Assembly: GCA_946887045.1 (NCBI GenBank)
Contig: CAMPKC010000016.1
Span: 14,363-78,362, forward strand
Source of the DNA: an uncultured Sphingobacteriaceae bacterium
GTDB lineage: Bacteria > Bacteroidota > Bacteroidia > Sphingobacteriales > Sphingobacteriaceae
Direction of reading: 5' to 3'
Length of the DNA: 64,000 nucleotides
Below, piece after piece: positions 27,784-36,652 of this stretch. A model generated the notes under the pieces. It saw only the letters and a list, made by a program, of their open reading frames with translations. It did not search any database and had not been told where the DNA came from. Both the position numbers and the translations under genes were made by a program. Within the stretch, counting starts at the first letter, position 1. Each line of letters begins with the position of its first letter.

Positions 27784-28939
27784 GTTTATTTTTTTTAATA
27801 CAGTATTAATAAAAGGGGTTTTTATGCCTTACTGTTTCAATTAAGAAATATTGACAGGAAAAACTGATTCTTATGTGATGCTGAATCAGCCGTATTTGTT
27901 ATGTAAAACAAAAAAGACCCAGAATGTTTATCGACGGTTCTTGCTAAGTAAGTACTTTTTTTTTACTTCCGGAGAATTAAGTTTCAATTAGCCATGGGCA
28001 GAATTTGATTAATTTGTCAAATATGACTGATGTTCATAGGCTTATTTAATATGAAAGCCAGTGAATAGAAAAAGATCAAGTCGAAAAATTGGGGAAATAG
28101 TTTTAGTCATATTCTCGGTATATCTTAGGCTATTTTAGTGCGTGAAAAGGCGTGGATTTATCATTTCGCCGGAGCTGGCAGAAGAATAAGGCACTACTAC
28201 ATTAGTACCGCTAGCTTAGGCATATACTTTTCCAAGGCTGCTTAACACTTTAGAGGATCTGACCCAAAAGTTATAGATCTTTCCTCGATTTTTTTCCTTC
28301 TTACATATAAGATAAGTATGAAAAAAGCAATGCCTCTTTCGAGAATGAGTGCTACCAAATAGGTACCAAGTTCGGACCAAGTCCACTAAATAGTGGACTT
28401 GGTCCGAACTTGTCTCGAATAAGCCCCCTGCTTGGTAGGGAGCTGGACATACTCTATTGCCTTATACGAAATCGAAAAGTGCTAAACAATCGTCCCTTCA
28501 CCAGCGGGACGGCAATTGCCTTAGACATTGTCAATGTTGATCGAATTGATGCTAACATAGTATATCTTCACCGGCTTCTCTATTTGCGGAATACTACTTG
28601 CCAAGTGTCCAAATTAAGGCATTGTCGCCGCTTTATAGATATGAATAGATCTATTCTCTTTGTGGTTCTGGGCTAGCCATTTGAAATAATCAGACCATCT
28701 GGAATTATCAGATTAAGAGCATGGAAGAATTGTGCAACAAGATCTTTAAGCTCAATAACCAAGCTTTTTTCCTCTTCTTCGCAACGCTTCAACCTGATCC
28801 ATAGAAGAGAACGAAACAGACTTTTCCACATGAGTTATTAACAAGTGGGCAGGAAAAATATAAACTAATCAGAACTGAATGGAATTGAGATCGTTATTAA
28901 AAGCTAAATAACTGATTGACAATATAACTTGTTAAAGTC
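27784..28939. other. 1156-nt gene-poor region
   Basis: No convincing coding frame. A plus-strand 88-codon ORF at 28410-28676 has no RBS context or recognisable motif and begins inside the right arm of the palindrome. A short IR CTGATTC/GAATCAG lies near 27864-27891. The main structure is the palindrome at 28338-28419. Reverse-strand translation between about 28650 and 28850 gives interrupted fragments with a charged coiled-coil look, which may be a decayed gene; not identifiable by eye. Confidence 0.5.
28338..28419. repeat. Long perfect palindrome with nested hairpins
   Basis: Arms 28367-28388 and 28391-28412 are perfectly complementary over 22 bp with an AA loop. Outer 7-bp arms TTCGAGA (28338-28344) and TCTCGAA (28413-28419) also pair, leaving a 22-nt left bulge that contains its own TACC-AAATA-GGTA hairpin. 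It is not followed by a T-run. It could be a cruciform, a mobile-element end or MITE-like remnant, or a long RNA hairpin. Confidence 0.75.
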
Positions 28940-29236
28940 ATGACACGAAATAATGCGCTCTCAATTAAAAACTGGATAAAAAACATGGGGTTTAAACTCA
29001 CAAAATCCCATTTGCTTGAACACCGTACCAGAAAAATTAAGTACTACACTTTGGGCAACTTCGGCGTATACGAAGAAATTACTCCGGTAAAAAAATCTGA
29101 GTCCTCATCAGATAAAAAGCGAAAATTTACCTCATGGACACCGTGGGGAGATAATGTTCGAATAAACACAGTTAAAGATTTAAGTAATGCTTACGAAGAA
29201 TTTATTGAATATAACCCGAATATTGTGTTGAATTAA
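28940..29236 (+). CDS. Small hypothetical protein, 98 aa
   Basis: ATG start 28940, preceded by a TTGACA at 28917 and AT-rich sequence. The protein is basic and polar (KNWIKNMGFKLTKSHLLE, then YYTLGNFGVYEE) with no signal peptide, membrane segment or recognised domain. A Lys/Ser-rich middle (about 52-65) divides two halves. It faces the dehydrogenase gene convergently, ending 18 nt from its stop. Coding status is plausible from amino-acid composition only. Confidence 0.45.
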   Translation: MTRNNALSIKNWIKNMGFKLTKSHLLEHRTRKIKYYTLGNFGVYEEITPVKKSESSSDKKRKFTSWTPWGDNVRINTVKDLSNAYEEFIEYNPNIVLN

Positions 29237-29254
29237 TGCCGATAGCCACACTGA

Positions 29255-30187
29255 TCATATCGGAAGCATTTCAAGTTTTTCAGCGAGAACTTCTGATATC
29301 TTTCGATATGATTCTATCGTCCAGCCGGCCACATGCGGACTCAGAATAACTCTTCCTTCGTTTTTCAGTTCGTTATACCACGATTGGGCTTCCATCTCCG
29401 GGAACTTTTCTACTTGCAGCACGTCAAGTCCTGCCCCTAATATTTTCCCTTGTTTAATTGCATTCAGTACCGCCTGAGTGTTCACAATTTCACCTCTGGA
29501 GGTGTTTAAGAAGAAAATTGGCTTTTTAAAATGGAATAAGTATTCGTCATTAACCAGCTGATTTGTTTCCTTCTTTAGCGGTATATGAAGACTCAAGATG
29601 TCAGAATGTTTGACTATTTGCTCCATGCTAACCTCCCTGGCGAACTCATCACTGTAACCCGATTTGTATTTATCAAAAGCAATTACATCAACTTCAAAGC
29701 TTTTTAATCTTTTAGCCAGACTTTTGCCCATAAAACCATACCCGATAATGCCCACTGTTTTGCCTTTTAACTCATAGCCACGGTTCCCTTCACGATCCCA
29801 AATGCCGTTTCTTACCTCGATGTCTGCTTTTCTAAGATTGTTCATCAACGACAGCAACATGCCAATCGTGTGTTCAGCTACTGCCGTCCTGTTTCCTTCA
29901 GGAGCATTTATGCATACTATACCCTTTTCGTTTGTATAAGAAGTATCAATATTGTCCATGCCGGCGCCTGCCCGCGCTATAAACTTTAAACTATGGCCGG
30001 CATCAATCAATGCTTTGTCAATATTGAACTTGGTGCGAATAGCGATTCCGGTATACTCGTGGATAACCGCCAGTGCTTCTTCTCTTGATATGCCCGGACG
30101 GTCATCGATAGTGTAACCTAGTTTTTCGGCTTTTTCTTTAAAAATGGGGTGGAGCTTATCTGCAATTAAGATTTTTTTATCGGGCAT
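29255..30187 (-). CDS. D-isomer-specific 2-hydroxyacid dehydrogenase (phosphoglycerate dehydrogenase-like)
   Basis: 310 aa. NAD-dependent fold with dinucleotide motif GIIGYGFMGKSLA (about 146-158) and catalytic residues: Arg in NTSRGEIV, Glu in the following segment, and His in SPHVAGWT near the C-terminus. The family oxidises D-2-hydroxyacids such as 3-phosphoglycerate, glycerate or lactate. It lacks the C-terminal ACT domain of long SerA proteins. The substrate is not fixed by sequence alone. A TATATTTG -7 box lies upstream on its strand. Confidence 0.88.
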   Translation of the reverse strand: MPDKKILIADKLHPIFKEKAEKLGYTIDDRPGISREEALAVIHEYTGIAIRTKFNIDKALIDAGHSLKFIARAGAGMDNIDTSYTNEKGIVCINAPEGNRTAVAEHTIGMLLSLMNNLRKADIEVRNGIWDREGNRGYELKGKTVGIIGYGFMGKSLAKRLKSFEVDVIAFDKYKSGYSDEFAREVSMEQIVKHSDILSLHIPLKKETNQLVNDEYLFHFKKPIFFLNTSRGEIVNTQAVLNAIKQGKILGAGLDVLQVEKFPEMEAQSWYNELKNEGRVILSPHVAGWTIESYRKISEVLAEKLEMLPI

Positions 30188-30247
30188 TTATGGCTGAATT
30201 GATGTAAAGCAATGTAAAGGTGGTTCTTCTGCTCTTCGTTGATCCTG

Positions 30248-30255
30248 CAAATATA
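30248..30255 (-). promoter_or_regulatory. Bacteroidota-type -7 box (TATATTTG) for the hydroxyacid dehydrogenase gene
   Basis: Minus-strand TATATTTG fits TAnnTTTG, 60 nt before the start codon. No clear -33 TTG at the right spacing, so moderate support only. Confidence 0.4.
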
Positions 30256-30433
30256 TAAATGTCATAAGCCACCAGGAATGTTTTTATTCCTATTTATTAA
30301 ACGCTTACGGCGACTTAGTGTTTATCCGGCTACTGTTTTTTTAGTTTCTAAAGAGGCTTATTAGTTGGAACTTATTATATATCTGCTTTTTAAATAATTA
30401 AACCTACTTTTAAATTACAACGAAATCTGTCAA

Positions 30434-30979
30434 ATGAAAACAACTATTACCTTTCTGATCAGCCTTTGCATAACATACTCCGCGTATTCGCAAGAGAGAA
30501 AACTTACTGTTAGTACTAACCTGTTAAATTTAACTGTAGCTGGTCCGTCTTTGGCGGTTAATTATAAGCAGAACGAAAGGTTAAGTTTCCAACTATACGG
30601 ATCAACCGGAAATTTCAAATACCTGCCTTTCGAACAAAACTATAAGTTTAAAACCGGTATTATTGATCTTAAATATTCGCTGTTTGAGATATTATATGTA
30701 GGCACTTATCTGAGATATATAGAGAAAGAAGTAAAAAGGGAGGGGTATGTTGATAACACAGGTTTCTTCTCAATAAATTCAAGGGATTTTCAGGGAAAAG
30801 GATTATCGTCCGGACTTCTATTAGGTATAATCATGATGGATACACCGCGTTTCAAACTTGAAACGTTTGCCGGTGCTGGCTACGGCAAGTTCTTATCTCA
30901 AAAGGACAGCTTCAATAATGAAGATCAAAATGGGTTTGTAGATGGAAGGGCAGGATTATTAGCCGGCCTAAAGTTCTAA
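30434..30979 (+). CDS. Putative outer-membrane beta-barrel protein, 181 aa
   Basis: Signal peptide ending YSAYSQ (residue 20), then alternating polar/aromatic strands (LAVNYKQNERLSFQLYGS, FKTGIIDLKYSLF, FAGAGYGKF) and a C-terminal LAGLKF ending in Phe, typical of small outer-membrane barrels. It resembles DUF3575-like proteins in style, without a firm match. It converges with rsmA, 8 nt between the stop codons. Confidence 0.6.
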   Translation: MKTTITFLISLCITYSAYSQERKLTVSTNLLNLTVAGPSLAVNYKQNERLSFQLYGSTGNFKYLPFEQNYKFKTGIIDLKYSLFEILYVGTYLRYIEKEVKREGYVDNTGFFSINSRDFQGKGLSSGLLLGIIMMDTPRFKLETFAGAGYGKFLSQKDSFNNEDQNGFVDGRAGLLAGLKF

Positions 30980-30987
30980 TTTCGAGG

Positions 30988-31767
30988 CTAGGCAGACGCG
31001 CTTATCTTATTCGTCAGGTTTACAAAATCATCAACAGTGAGCCTCTCTGCCCTTAAATCAAGCATCGGTTCATCATTCATTTTCTCTTTGTTGATTAATG
31101 AAGACAAAGCATTTCTCAGAGTTTTTCTTCTCTGGTTAAATCCTGCTTTTACAACCTTCCAAAACAATTTTTCGTCACAATTTAACGATTCATTTTCGTT
31201 TCTGCTCAAACGGATAACTGCCGAAAGTACCTTTGGTGGAGGGTTAAACACACCAGCCTTCACTGTAAAAAGATACTGCACTTTATAATATGCATTTATA
31301 AGTACAGTCAATATGCCATATTCTTTGGTCCCCGGTTTTGCCGAACATCTCTCCGCAACTTCTTTTTGAAACATACCCACCATTTCAGGTATCATGTCTC
31401 TGTTGTCGAGAATTTTAAAAATAATCTGCGATGATATGTTGTACGGGAAGTTGCCGATAATGCCCAGCTTGTCTTTAAATATATTTTTAAAATCCAGCGC
31501 TAAAAAATCTCCGTTTATAAGCCTTTCGCCCAGTTGAGGGTATTTTCGTTTTAAAAATTCTACCGATTCTGTATCTAAATCTATGAGAAAGGTTTCGTAC
31601 TCGGTTTTCTGGAGTAAAAAGTCTGAAAGTATGCCCATGCCTGGACCAACTTCAAGCACCTGATGGTATTTCCCTGCCGGATTTAAACTTTCTACAATCT
31701 TGGCCGCAATATTTTTATCAGTTAAAAAATGTTGACCTAAGTGTTTTTTCGCGCGTACAGAGCTCAT
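30988..31767 (-). CDS. rsmA: 16S rRNA (adenine1518/1519-N6)-dimethyltransferase
   Basis: 259 aa from the ATG at 31767; an upstream in-frame ATG at 31827 adds 20 Cys-rich residues not expected of the family, while the chosen start leads straight to MSSVRAKKHLGQHFLTD. S-adenosylmethionine motif LEVGPGMGILS and catalytic GNFPYNISSQI (NxPY type) are present. The enzyme dimethylates two adjacent adenosines in helix 45 of 16S rRNA during small-subunit maturation; loss gives kasugamycin resistance. Divergent from pdxA, which is a frequent arrangement. Confidence 0.95.
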   Translation of the reverse strand: MSSVRAKKHLGQHFLTDKNIAAKIVESLNPAGKYHQVLEVGPGMGILSDFLLQKTEYETFLIDLDTESVEFLKRKYPQLGERLINGDFLALDFKNIFKDKLGIIGNFPYNISSQIIFKILDNRDMIPEMVGMFQKEVAERCSAKPGTKEYGILTVLINAYYKVQYLFTVKAGVFNPPPKVLSAVIRLSRNENESLNCDEKLFWKVVKAGFNQRRKTLRNALSSLINKEKMNDEPMLDLRAERLTVDDFVNLTNKISASA

Positions 31768-31876
31768 CAGGTTAAATTTCGCGCAAATTACGCAAACTTT
31801 ACATGCGATTACGGCAAACCGTTTCAAATTCTTTATTTTGCAAGAATTTCCGGCTGGGTCCGGTATTTAAATAACC

Positions 31877-32932
31877 ATGAGCGAAAAAATTAAAGTTGGA
31901 ATTTCAATAGGTGATGTAAATGGTATAGGGCTTGAAATTATTTTAAAAACTCTTGCCGATACCGGAATTTTGGATTATTGTACTCCTATTGTTTATGGAA
32001 ATACTAAAGTTGCATCCTTTTATCGTAAATCTTTAAGTTTACACGATTTCAGCTTTAATGTTATTACACATCCTGATCAAGCCAATCCCAAAAGGGCTAA
32101 TATGATCAACTGCTGGGAAGAGGATGTTAAAATAGAACCCGGACAGATAAACGAAACCGGCGGTAAATATGCCTTTTTATCTCTGGATAAAGCGGTGGCC
32201 GATTTAACCGCAGGAGATATACAAGCATTGGTTACAGCTCCAATCAACAAGCATAATATTCAAAACGATAATTTTAATTTCGCCGGCCACACAGAATATA
32301 TACAGCATAAAACCAACTCAACCGACTCATTAATGTTTTTGATAGGCGAAGACTTGAAAGTCGGGGTGGTTACCGGGCATATCCCTGTTGGCGAGATCGC
32401 TAAAAGCATCACTAAAGAAGCCATTATTTCCAAGCTTCAGTTAATGCACGCGAGCTTAAAATCAGATTTTTGGATACAAAAACCTAAAATTGCGGTGTTA
32501 GGTTTAAATCCTCATGCGGGCGACAACGGCCTGATCGGTAAAGAAGAATTAGAAATTATTATTCCGGCTATTGAAGAAGCGAAAGAAAAAGGCATTTTTG
32601 CTTTTGGCCCGTATTCTGCTGATGGCTTTTTTGCCAATGGATCGCATCTGAAGTTTGATGCTGTGCTTGCAATGTATCACGATCAGGGGTTAATTCCTTT
32701 CAAATCAATTGCCTTTCACACGGGAGTTAATTTTACAGCCGGACTTCCGGTGGTTCGTACATCACCTGATCACGGCACCGGCTATGATATTGCCGGTAAG
32801 AATCTTGCGTCCGAAACCTCTTTTCGCGAAGCATTGTTTTTAGCTATAAATATCGTAAAACGGCGGAAAGAGTTGCAGGAGCTTACCTCAAATCCCTTGA
32901 AAATAACTAAACTATCTAAAGACAGAGATTGA
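31877..32932 (+). CDS. pdxA: 4-hydroxythreonine-4-phosphate dehydrogenase
   Basis: 351 aa. PdxA acts in the DXP-dependent pyridoxal phosphate pathway, oxidising 4-phosphohydroxy-L-threonine. Signature pieces: KVGISIGDVNGIGLEI at the start, VTAPINKHNI, FAGHTEY, VVTGHIPV, LNPHAGDNGLIG with the metal-binding His, MYHDQGLIPFK and TSPDHGTGYDIAG. All three metal-ligand His/Asp regions are present. Divergent from rsmA with 109 nt between the chosen starts. Confidence 0.96.
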   Translation: MSEKIKVGISIGDVNGIGLEIILKTLADTGILDYCTPIVYGNTKVASFYRKSLSLHDFSFNVITHPDQANPKRANMINCWEEDVKIEPGQINETGGKYAFLSLDKAVADLTAGDIQALVTAPINKHNIQNDNFNFAGHTEYIQHKTNSTDSLMFLIGEDLKVGVVTGHIPVGEIAKSITKEAIISKLQLMHASLKSDFWIQKPKIAVLGLNPHAGDNGLIGKEELEIIIPAIEEAKEKGIFAFGPYSADGFFANGSHLKFDAVLAMYHDQGLIPFKSIAFHTGVNFTAGLPVVRTSPDHGTGYDIAGKNLASETSFREALFLAINIVKRRKELQELTSNPLKITKLSKDRD

Positions 32933-33053
32933 GAGCGGTCGTGAGTTTCGGCTGGGGGCTTGATCCTGCCGGCTTCCGACCACTAATGTTTTGGTTTGCT
33001 GAGGCTTTGAAAAATCCTTTAAAAAAATCTTTTCCACGAATAATTAATTTCCC

Positions 33054-33061
33054 TATCTTTG
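33054..33061 (+). promoter_or_regulatory. -7 box TATCTTTG upstream of DUF177-rpmF
   Basis: Exact match to TAnnTTTG, 20 nt before the TTG start codon of the DUF177 gene, implying a very short leader. The -33 region is only T-rich. Confidence 0.55.
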
Positions 33062-33080
33062 CAGGCTCAATTGCCGTGCT

Positions 33081-33623
33081 TTGAAATCGTTACAGGAATA
33101 CAGAATACCATTTACAGGTTTAAAAACCGGGAAGCATCAGTTCGATTTTGATATCGACGAACGTTTCTTCAATGAGTTTGAATACTCATTAGTTAAAGAT
33201 GGTAAGCTGAAAGTAGATATGGAACTTGATAAGCAAGAGACGATGCTTATTCTTCAGTTTCGGATAAAAGGGGAGATTTTTTCAAACTGCGATTTTTGCC
33301 TTTCAGATTTTCCAACATCTGTAAATGTTGACGAAAGGCAAATTGTAAAGTTCTCTGATGATGAGAACCTTGAGGACAATACAGATGAGATAATTGTGCT
33401 TAGTAAAAATGAGCATGAAATTAATGTGTCTCAACTTATATATGAGTATATTAATTTAGCAGTACCTTTGTTCAACCGTTGTGAAGATGTGGGTAACACT
33501 CAGTTTTGCGATAAAGAGGTTATAGATAAGCTAAAAGCCCTTTCGGCTGATAAAGAGGAAAAAGAGAATACCGATGCTGATCCACGCTGGGAAGCATTAA
33601 AGAATATAAAAAACGATAATTAA
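33081..33623 (+). CDS. DUF177 (YceD-like) protein with TTG start
   Basis: 180 aa. No ATG or GTG gives a full-length start; the TTG at 33081 begins the conserved-looking N-terminus [20 protein letters not shown], and the -7 box is 20 nt upstream, so TTG is the likely start. DUF177 proteins lie next to rpmF across bacteria and are linked with 23S rRNA accumulation. Two cysteine pairs (CDFC, and C..FC near 146-158) could bind metal. The gene ends 14 nt before rpmF. Confidence 0.85.
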   Translation: MKSLQEYRIPFTGLKTGKHQFDFDIDERFFNEFEYSLVKDGKLKVDMELDKQETMLILQFRIKGEIFSNCDFCLSDFPTSVNVDERQIVKFSDDENLEDNTDEIIVLSKNEHEINVSQLIYEYINLAVPLFNRCEDVGNTQFCDKEVIDKLKALSADKEEKENTDADPRWEALKNIKNDN

Positions 33624-33637
33624 AACAACAGGAAGCG

Positions 33638-33829
33638 ATGGCACATCCAAAACGGAAAATTTCCAAATCGAGAAGAGATAAGAGAAGAACTCACTACAAA
33701 GCTGAGGCGCCAACCTTGTTTACTTGTAAAACTACGGGCGCAATTCACTTGCCTCACCGTGCATATAATGTAGATGGAAATCTGTATTACAAAGGTAAAT
33801 TACTAGTTGAAAGTACTTCTATAGGATAA
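33638..33829 (+). CDS. rpmF: 50S ribosomal protein L32
   Basis: 63 aa with the diagnostic [20 protein letters not shown] start and a C-terminal half containing [14 protein letters not shown]. It is a large-subunit protein. The GGAAG just before the ATG is one of few SD-like sites in the window. It begins the conserved rpmF-plsX-fabH order. Confidence 0.97.
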   Translation: MAHPKRKISKSRRDKRRTHYKAEAPTLFTCKTTGAIHLPHRAYNVDGNLYYKGKLLVESTSIG

Positions 33830-33843
33830 GTTTAATTTTCATT

Positions 33844-33972
33844 ATGAAACCATCATGTGTTCAGTATAACGATAAATCGAAACTGAGCATTGTGATAGTT
33901 CTGCCCCGGATGTTTGCCCAAAAAGCAGGCAGGCAGGTAAATTCATTACCTAAAAAAGATAATTTCTTTTAA
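33844..33972 (+). CDS. Possible small ORF 1 (42 aa) between rpmF and plsX
   Basis: Starts with ATGAAACCATCATG (33844-33857), a 14-nt sequence that recurs at 33972-33985, and encodes MKPSCVQYNDKSK..., ending NFF. Its TAA overlaps the ATG of the next small ORF (TAATG). No domain is recognised. Either two coupled leader peptides or a non-coding direct repeat that happens to read through. Confidence 0.25.
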   Translation: MKPSCVQYNDKSKLSIVIVLPRMFAQKAGRQVNSLPKKDNFF

Positions 33973-34058
33973 TGAAACCATCATGGGACTTGGTACTTAC
34001 AAATAACTCACATAAGTTCATGATAGCTTCATTGCCATTAAAAGCAATTAAACTCTAA
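33972..34058 (+). CDS. Possible small ORF 2 (28 aa) ending exactly before plsX
   Basis: Encodes MKPSWDLVLTNNSHKFM... and its TAA is directly followed by the plsX ATG at 34059. It shares the first 14 nt, and thus MKPS, with small ORF 1. The zero spacing to plsX would couple its translation to plsX if it is translated. Confidence 0.25.
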   Translation: MKPSWDLVLTNNSHKFMIASLPLKAIKL

Positions 34059-34997
34059 ATGAAAATTGGCTTAGACATAATGGGCGGAGATTTCGCTCCC
34101 GAGGCAACTGTTTTGGGCGCGATTGCAGCTTATGAATCTTTAGAATCAGATCAACATTTGGTTCTGATTGGCAATAAAGACCAGGCTCTTCCTTTTTTTA
34201 AGGAAAAGGGCTTCAATCCCGATAAGGTTGAGTTTATCCATACCACCGAAGTGATCGGTATGGGAGAGCATCCTACAAAGGCTATTACCCAAAAGCCCGA
34301 CTCAAGTATCTGTGTTGGTTTTCGTATGCTTAAAGAAGGAAAGATTGATTCTTTTGCTTCTGCAGGAAATACCGGTGCAATGTTGGTCGGTGCTATGTTT
34401 AGCGTTAAAACCATTCCCGGTGTAATTCGTCCCGCAATTTCTTCAATCGTTCCTAAGCTTAAAGAAGGGTTTGGAATTATGCTTGATGTTGGGGCCAATG
34501 CCGATTGTAAACCTGATACCCTGCTTCAGTTTGGCGTTCTCGGCAGTTTATTTGCTGAAAATATTCTTGGTATAAAAAATCCTAAAATTGGCTTAATCAA
34601 TATTGGCGAAGAAGAAGAGAAAGGTAATCTGTTAACTCAGGCTACTTATTCTTTAATGAAAGACACCAGTATGTTTAACTTCATCGGTAACGTTGAAGGA
34701 AGAGATCTGTTCAACGAAAAAGCAGACGTTATAGTTTGCGATGGATTTACCGGTAATGTTATGTTGAAACTTGCAGAGACTTTTTATATCCTTACCCTTA
34801 AGAAAGGGTTTAAAGACGAGTTCTTTGCCAAATTCAATTATGAACAATATGGAGGAAGCCCGATTCTGGGAGTAAACGCCCCCGTGATTATCGGTCATGG
34901 AATATCACCTCCCGAAGCAATAAAAAACATGATTCTTTTATCAAGAGACATGGTAGAAACTAAACTAATAGAAAAAATAACCTCTGCTTTCAAGTAA
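34059..34997 (+). CDS. plsX: Phosphate acyltransferase PlsX
   Basis: 312 aa. PlsX converts acyl-ACP to acyl-phosphate, the acyl donor for PlsY in phospholipid synthesis. The family opening [48 protein letters not shown] and [12 protein letters not shown] are all present. It lies in the conserved fatty acid/phospholipid block, 13 nt before fabH. Confidence 0.97.
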   Translation: MKIGLDIMGGDFAPEATVLGAIAAYESLESDQHLVLIGNKDQALPFFKEKGFNPDKVEFIHTTEVIGMGEHPTKAITQKPDSSICVGFRMLKEGKIDSFASAGNTGAMLVGAMFSVKTIPGVIRPAISSIVPKLKEGFGIMLDVGANADCKPDTLLQFGVLGSLFAENILGIKNPKIGLINIGEEEEKGNLLTQATYSLMKDTSMFNFIGNVEGRDLFNEKADVIVCDGFTGNVMLKLAETFYILTLKKGFKDEFFAKFNYEQYGGSPILGVNAPVIIGHGISPPEAIKNMILLSRDMVETKLIEKITSAFK

Positions 34998-35010
34998 TTC
35001 AGAAAGGATT

Positions 35011-36006
35011 ATGCAAAAAATACACGCTGCAATTACAGCTGTTAATGGTTACGTACCTGACTATGTGTTGACCAATCACGAATTGGAGACCATGGTTGAT
35101 ACCAATGACGAGTGGATAACTACCAGAACTGGTATAAAAGAAAGAAGAATACTTAAAGGCGAAGGCCTTGCAACTTCAGATATGGCCGTTCCGGCTGTAA
35201 AGGGTTTGCTCGAAAAGAGAGGCATTGGTGCCGAAGAAATCGAACTTATCATATTTTGCACTTCAACTCCCGATATGCCTTTCCCGGCTACAGCAAATAT
35301 TCTTGCTGATAAAATAGGTGCGGTAAATGCCTGGGGCTATGATTTGCAGGCCGCTTGTTCGGGCTTTTTGTTCGGCTTAACAACCGGAGCTCAATTTATT
35401 GAGTCGGGTAAACATAAAAAAGTATTGGTTGTTGGTGGTGATAAGATGTCGTCAATTGTAAATTACGAAGACCGCACTACCTGTATAATTTTCGGCGACG
35501 GATGCGGAGCAGTCTTGCTCGAACCTGATACTGAAGGGTATGGAGTTTTAGATTCAATTCTAAAAAGTGACGGATCCGGAAAGCATCTTCTCAATATAAA
35601 AGCTGGCGGATCTTTGAGACCGGCATCTTATGAGACAATAAATAATAAAGAGCACTTTGCATTTCAGGAAGGCCAGGCGGTCTTTAAGTTTGCGGTAACA
35701 AATATGGCTAACGTAGCAGGTGAGATTATTGAAAGAAATAATCTGAAATCTGAAGATATCGCGTGGTTAGTGCCTCATCAGGCTAATAAACGAATTATCG
35801 ATGCTACTGCTAACCGTGCTGGCGTCGGTCCTGAAAAAGTAATGATCAATATTGAACGTTACGGAAATACAACTAATGGCACCATTGTATTGTGTTTGTG
35901 GGAATGGGAAAAAAAACTCAAAAAGGGTGATAATTTAATTCTCGCGGCGTTCGGTGGCGGATTCACCTGGGGTTCTGTGTACCTAAAATGGGCATATAAT
36001 AGCTAA
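35011..36006 (+). CDS. fabH: 3-oxoacyl-[acyl-carrier-protein] synthase III
   Basis: 331 aa. FabH starts fatty acid synthesis by condensing an acyl-CoA primer with malonyl-ACP. Catalytic triad visible: Cys in [11 protein letters not shown], His in VPHQANKRI, Asn in YGNTTNGT. The last motif differs from the common NTSAAS but keeps the Asn. In Bacteroidota FabH often prefers branched primers; specificity is not readable. AGAAAGGA precedes the start. Confidence 0.96.
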   Translation: MQKIHAAITAVNGYVPDYVLTNHELETMVDTNDEWITTRTGIKERRILKGEGLATSDMAVPAVKGLLEKRGIGAEEIELIIFCTSTPDMPFPATANILADKIGAVNAWGYDLQAACSGFLFGLTTGAQFIESGKHKKVLVVGGDKMSSIVNYEDRTTCIIFGDGCGAVLLEPDTEGYGVLDSILKSDGSGKHLLNIKAGGSLRPASYETINNKEHFAFQEGQAVFKFAVTNMANVAGEIIERNNLKSEDIAWLVPHQANKRIIDATANRAGVGPEKVMINIERYGNTTNGTIVLCLWEWEKKLKKGDNLILAAFGGGFTWGSVYLKWAYNS

Positions 36007-36082
36007 AATATAAAAGTTTAAGACTCTCGTTTTTGAGTTTTATTTCTGAATTTTGAATTTACAATCAACCAAATCGGAAAAA

Positions 36083-36565
36083 ATGGATATTAAACAGGTT
36101 CAGGAACTTATCAGATTTGTTTCCAAATCAGGTGTTAATGAAGTTTCTATAGAAGAAAAAGACTTTAAAATCACCATTAAAACTAATCAGCCGCCAACAT
36201 TTTCAACAGCGCCTGTTGCGGTGACGGCACCCGTTGCAGCGCCACAGCCAGTTGCAGCGCCTGTTTCTGCACCTGCAGCAGTTGCAGCACCAGTTTCTGC
36301 TCCTGCGGCAGACGACACATCAAAATACATTACGGTAAAATCGCCAATGATCGGAACTTTTTATCGTTCAGCGAGTCCTGATAAACCTTTCTTTGCTAAC
36401 GTAGGCGACGAAATTAAAGTAGGACAAGTGATTTGTATTATTGAAGCCATGAAGCTTTTCAATGAAATTGAATCAGAAGTGTCTGGAAGAATTGTGAAGG
36501 TATTGGTTGAAAACTCAAGTCCTGTTGAATACGATCAACCTCTGTTCCTGGTAGAACCAGCATAA
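36083..36565 (+). CDS. accB: Biotin carboxyl carrier protein of acetyl-CoA carboxylase
   Basis: 160 aa from ATG 36083 (an in-frame TTG at 36053 is less likely because [17 protein letters not shown] is the usual opening). An Ala/Pro/Val-rich flexible linker (about 43-75) leads to the biotinyl domain with EAMKL, the Lys near 124 being biotinylated. Supplies carboxybiotin to the carboxyltransferase for malonyl-CoA. Followed by accC. Confidence 0.95.
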   Translation: MDIKQVQELIRFVSKSGVNEVSIEEKDFKITIKTNQPPTFSTAPVAVTAPVAAPQPVAAPVSAPAAVAAPVSAPAADDTSKYITVKSPMIGTFYRSASPDKPFFANVGDEIKVGQVICIIEAMKLFNEIESEVSGRIVKVLVENSSPVEYDQPLFLVEPA

Positions 36566-36575
36566 AAAAGTTACT

Positions 36576-36641
36576 GATGTGCAGGTGTGCAAATAGCTCA
36601 GCTTATTTGTATATCTGCACATTATTTTTATTTGCACATTT
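36576..36641. repeat. TGTGCA/TGCACA word-repeat element before accC
   Basis: The accB-accC gap holds repeated words: ATGTGCA, GTGCAAATA (36587-36595), TGCACAT (36616-36622) and TATTTGCAC (36629-36637). GTGCAAATA and TATTTGCAC are perfect inverted copies. The element ends about 12 nt before the accC ATG. It resembles the other pre-start word repeats in placement but not in sequence. Confidence 0.55.
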
Positions 36642-36652
36642 TTAAAGATCGC

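Noticed and set aside
28410..28676. 88-codon plus-strand frame after the palindrome
   Set aside because: Starts inside the right arm of the palindrome, no recognised motif, atypical composition, no RBS or promoter-like sequence.
31768..31827. 20-residue N-terminal extension of rsmA
   Set aside because: Cys-rich leader not found in the family; the ATG at 31767 leads directly to the KKHLGQHFL motif.
36587..36652. N-terminal extension of accC
   Set aside because: In-frame ATG at 36653 gives the canonical AccC N-terminus and length; the extension lies in a word-repeat element.
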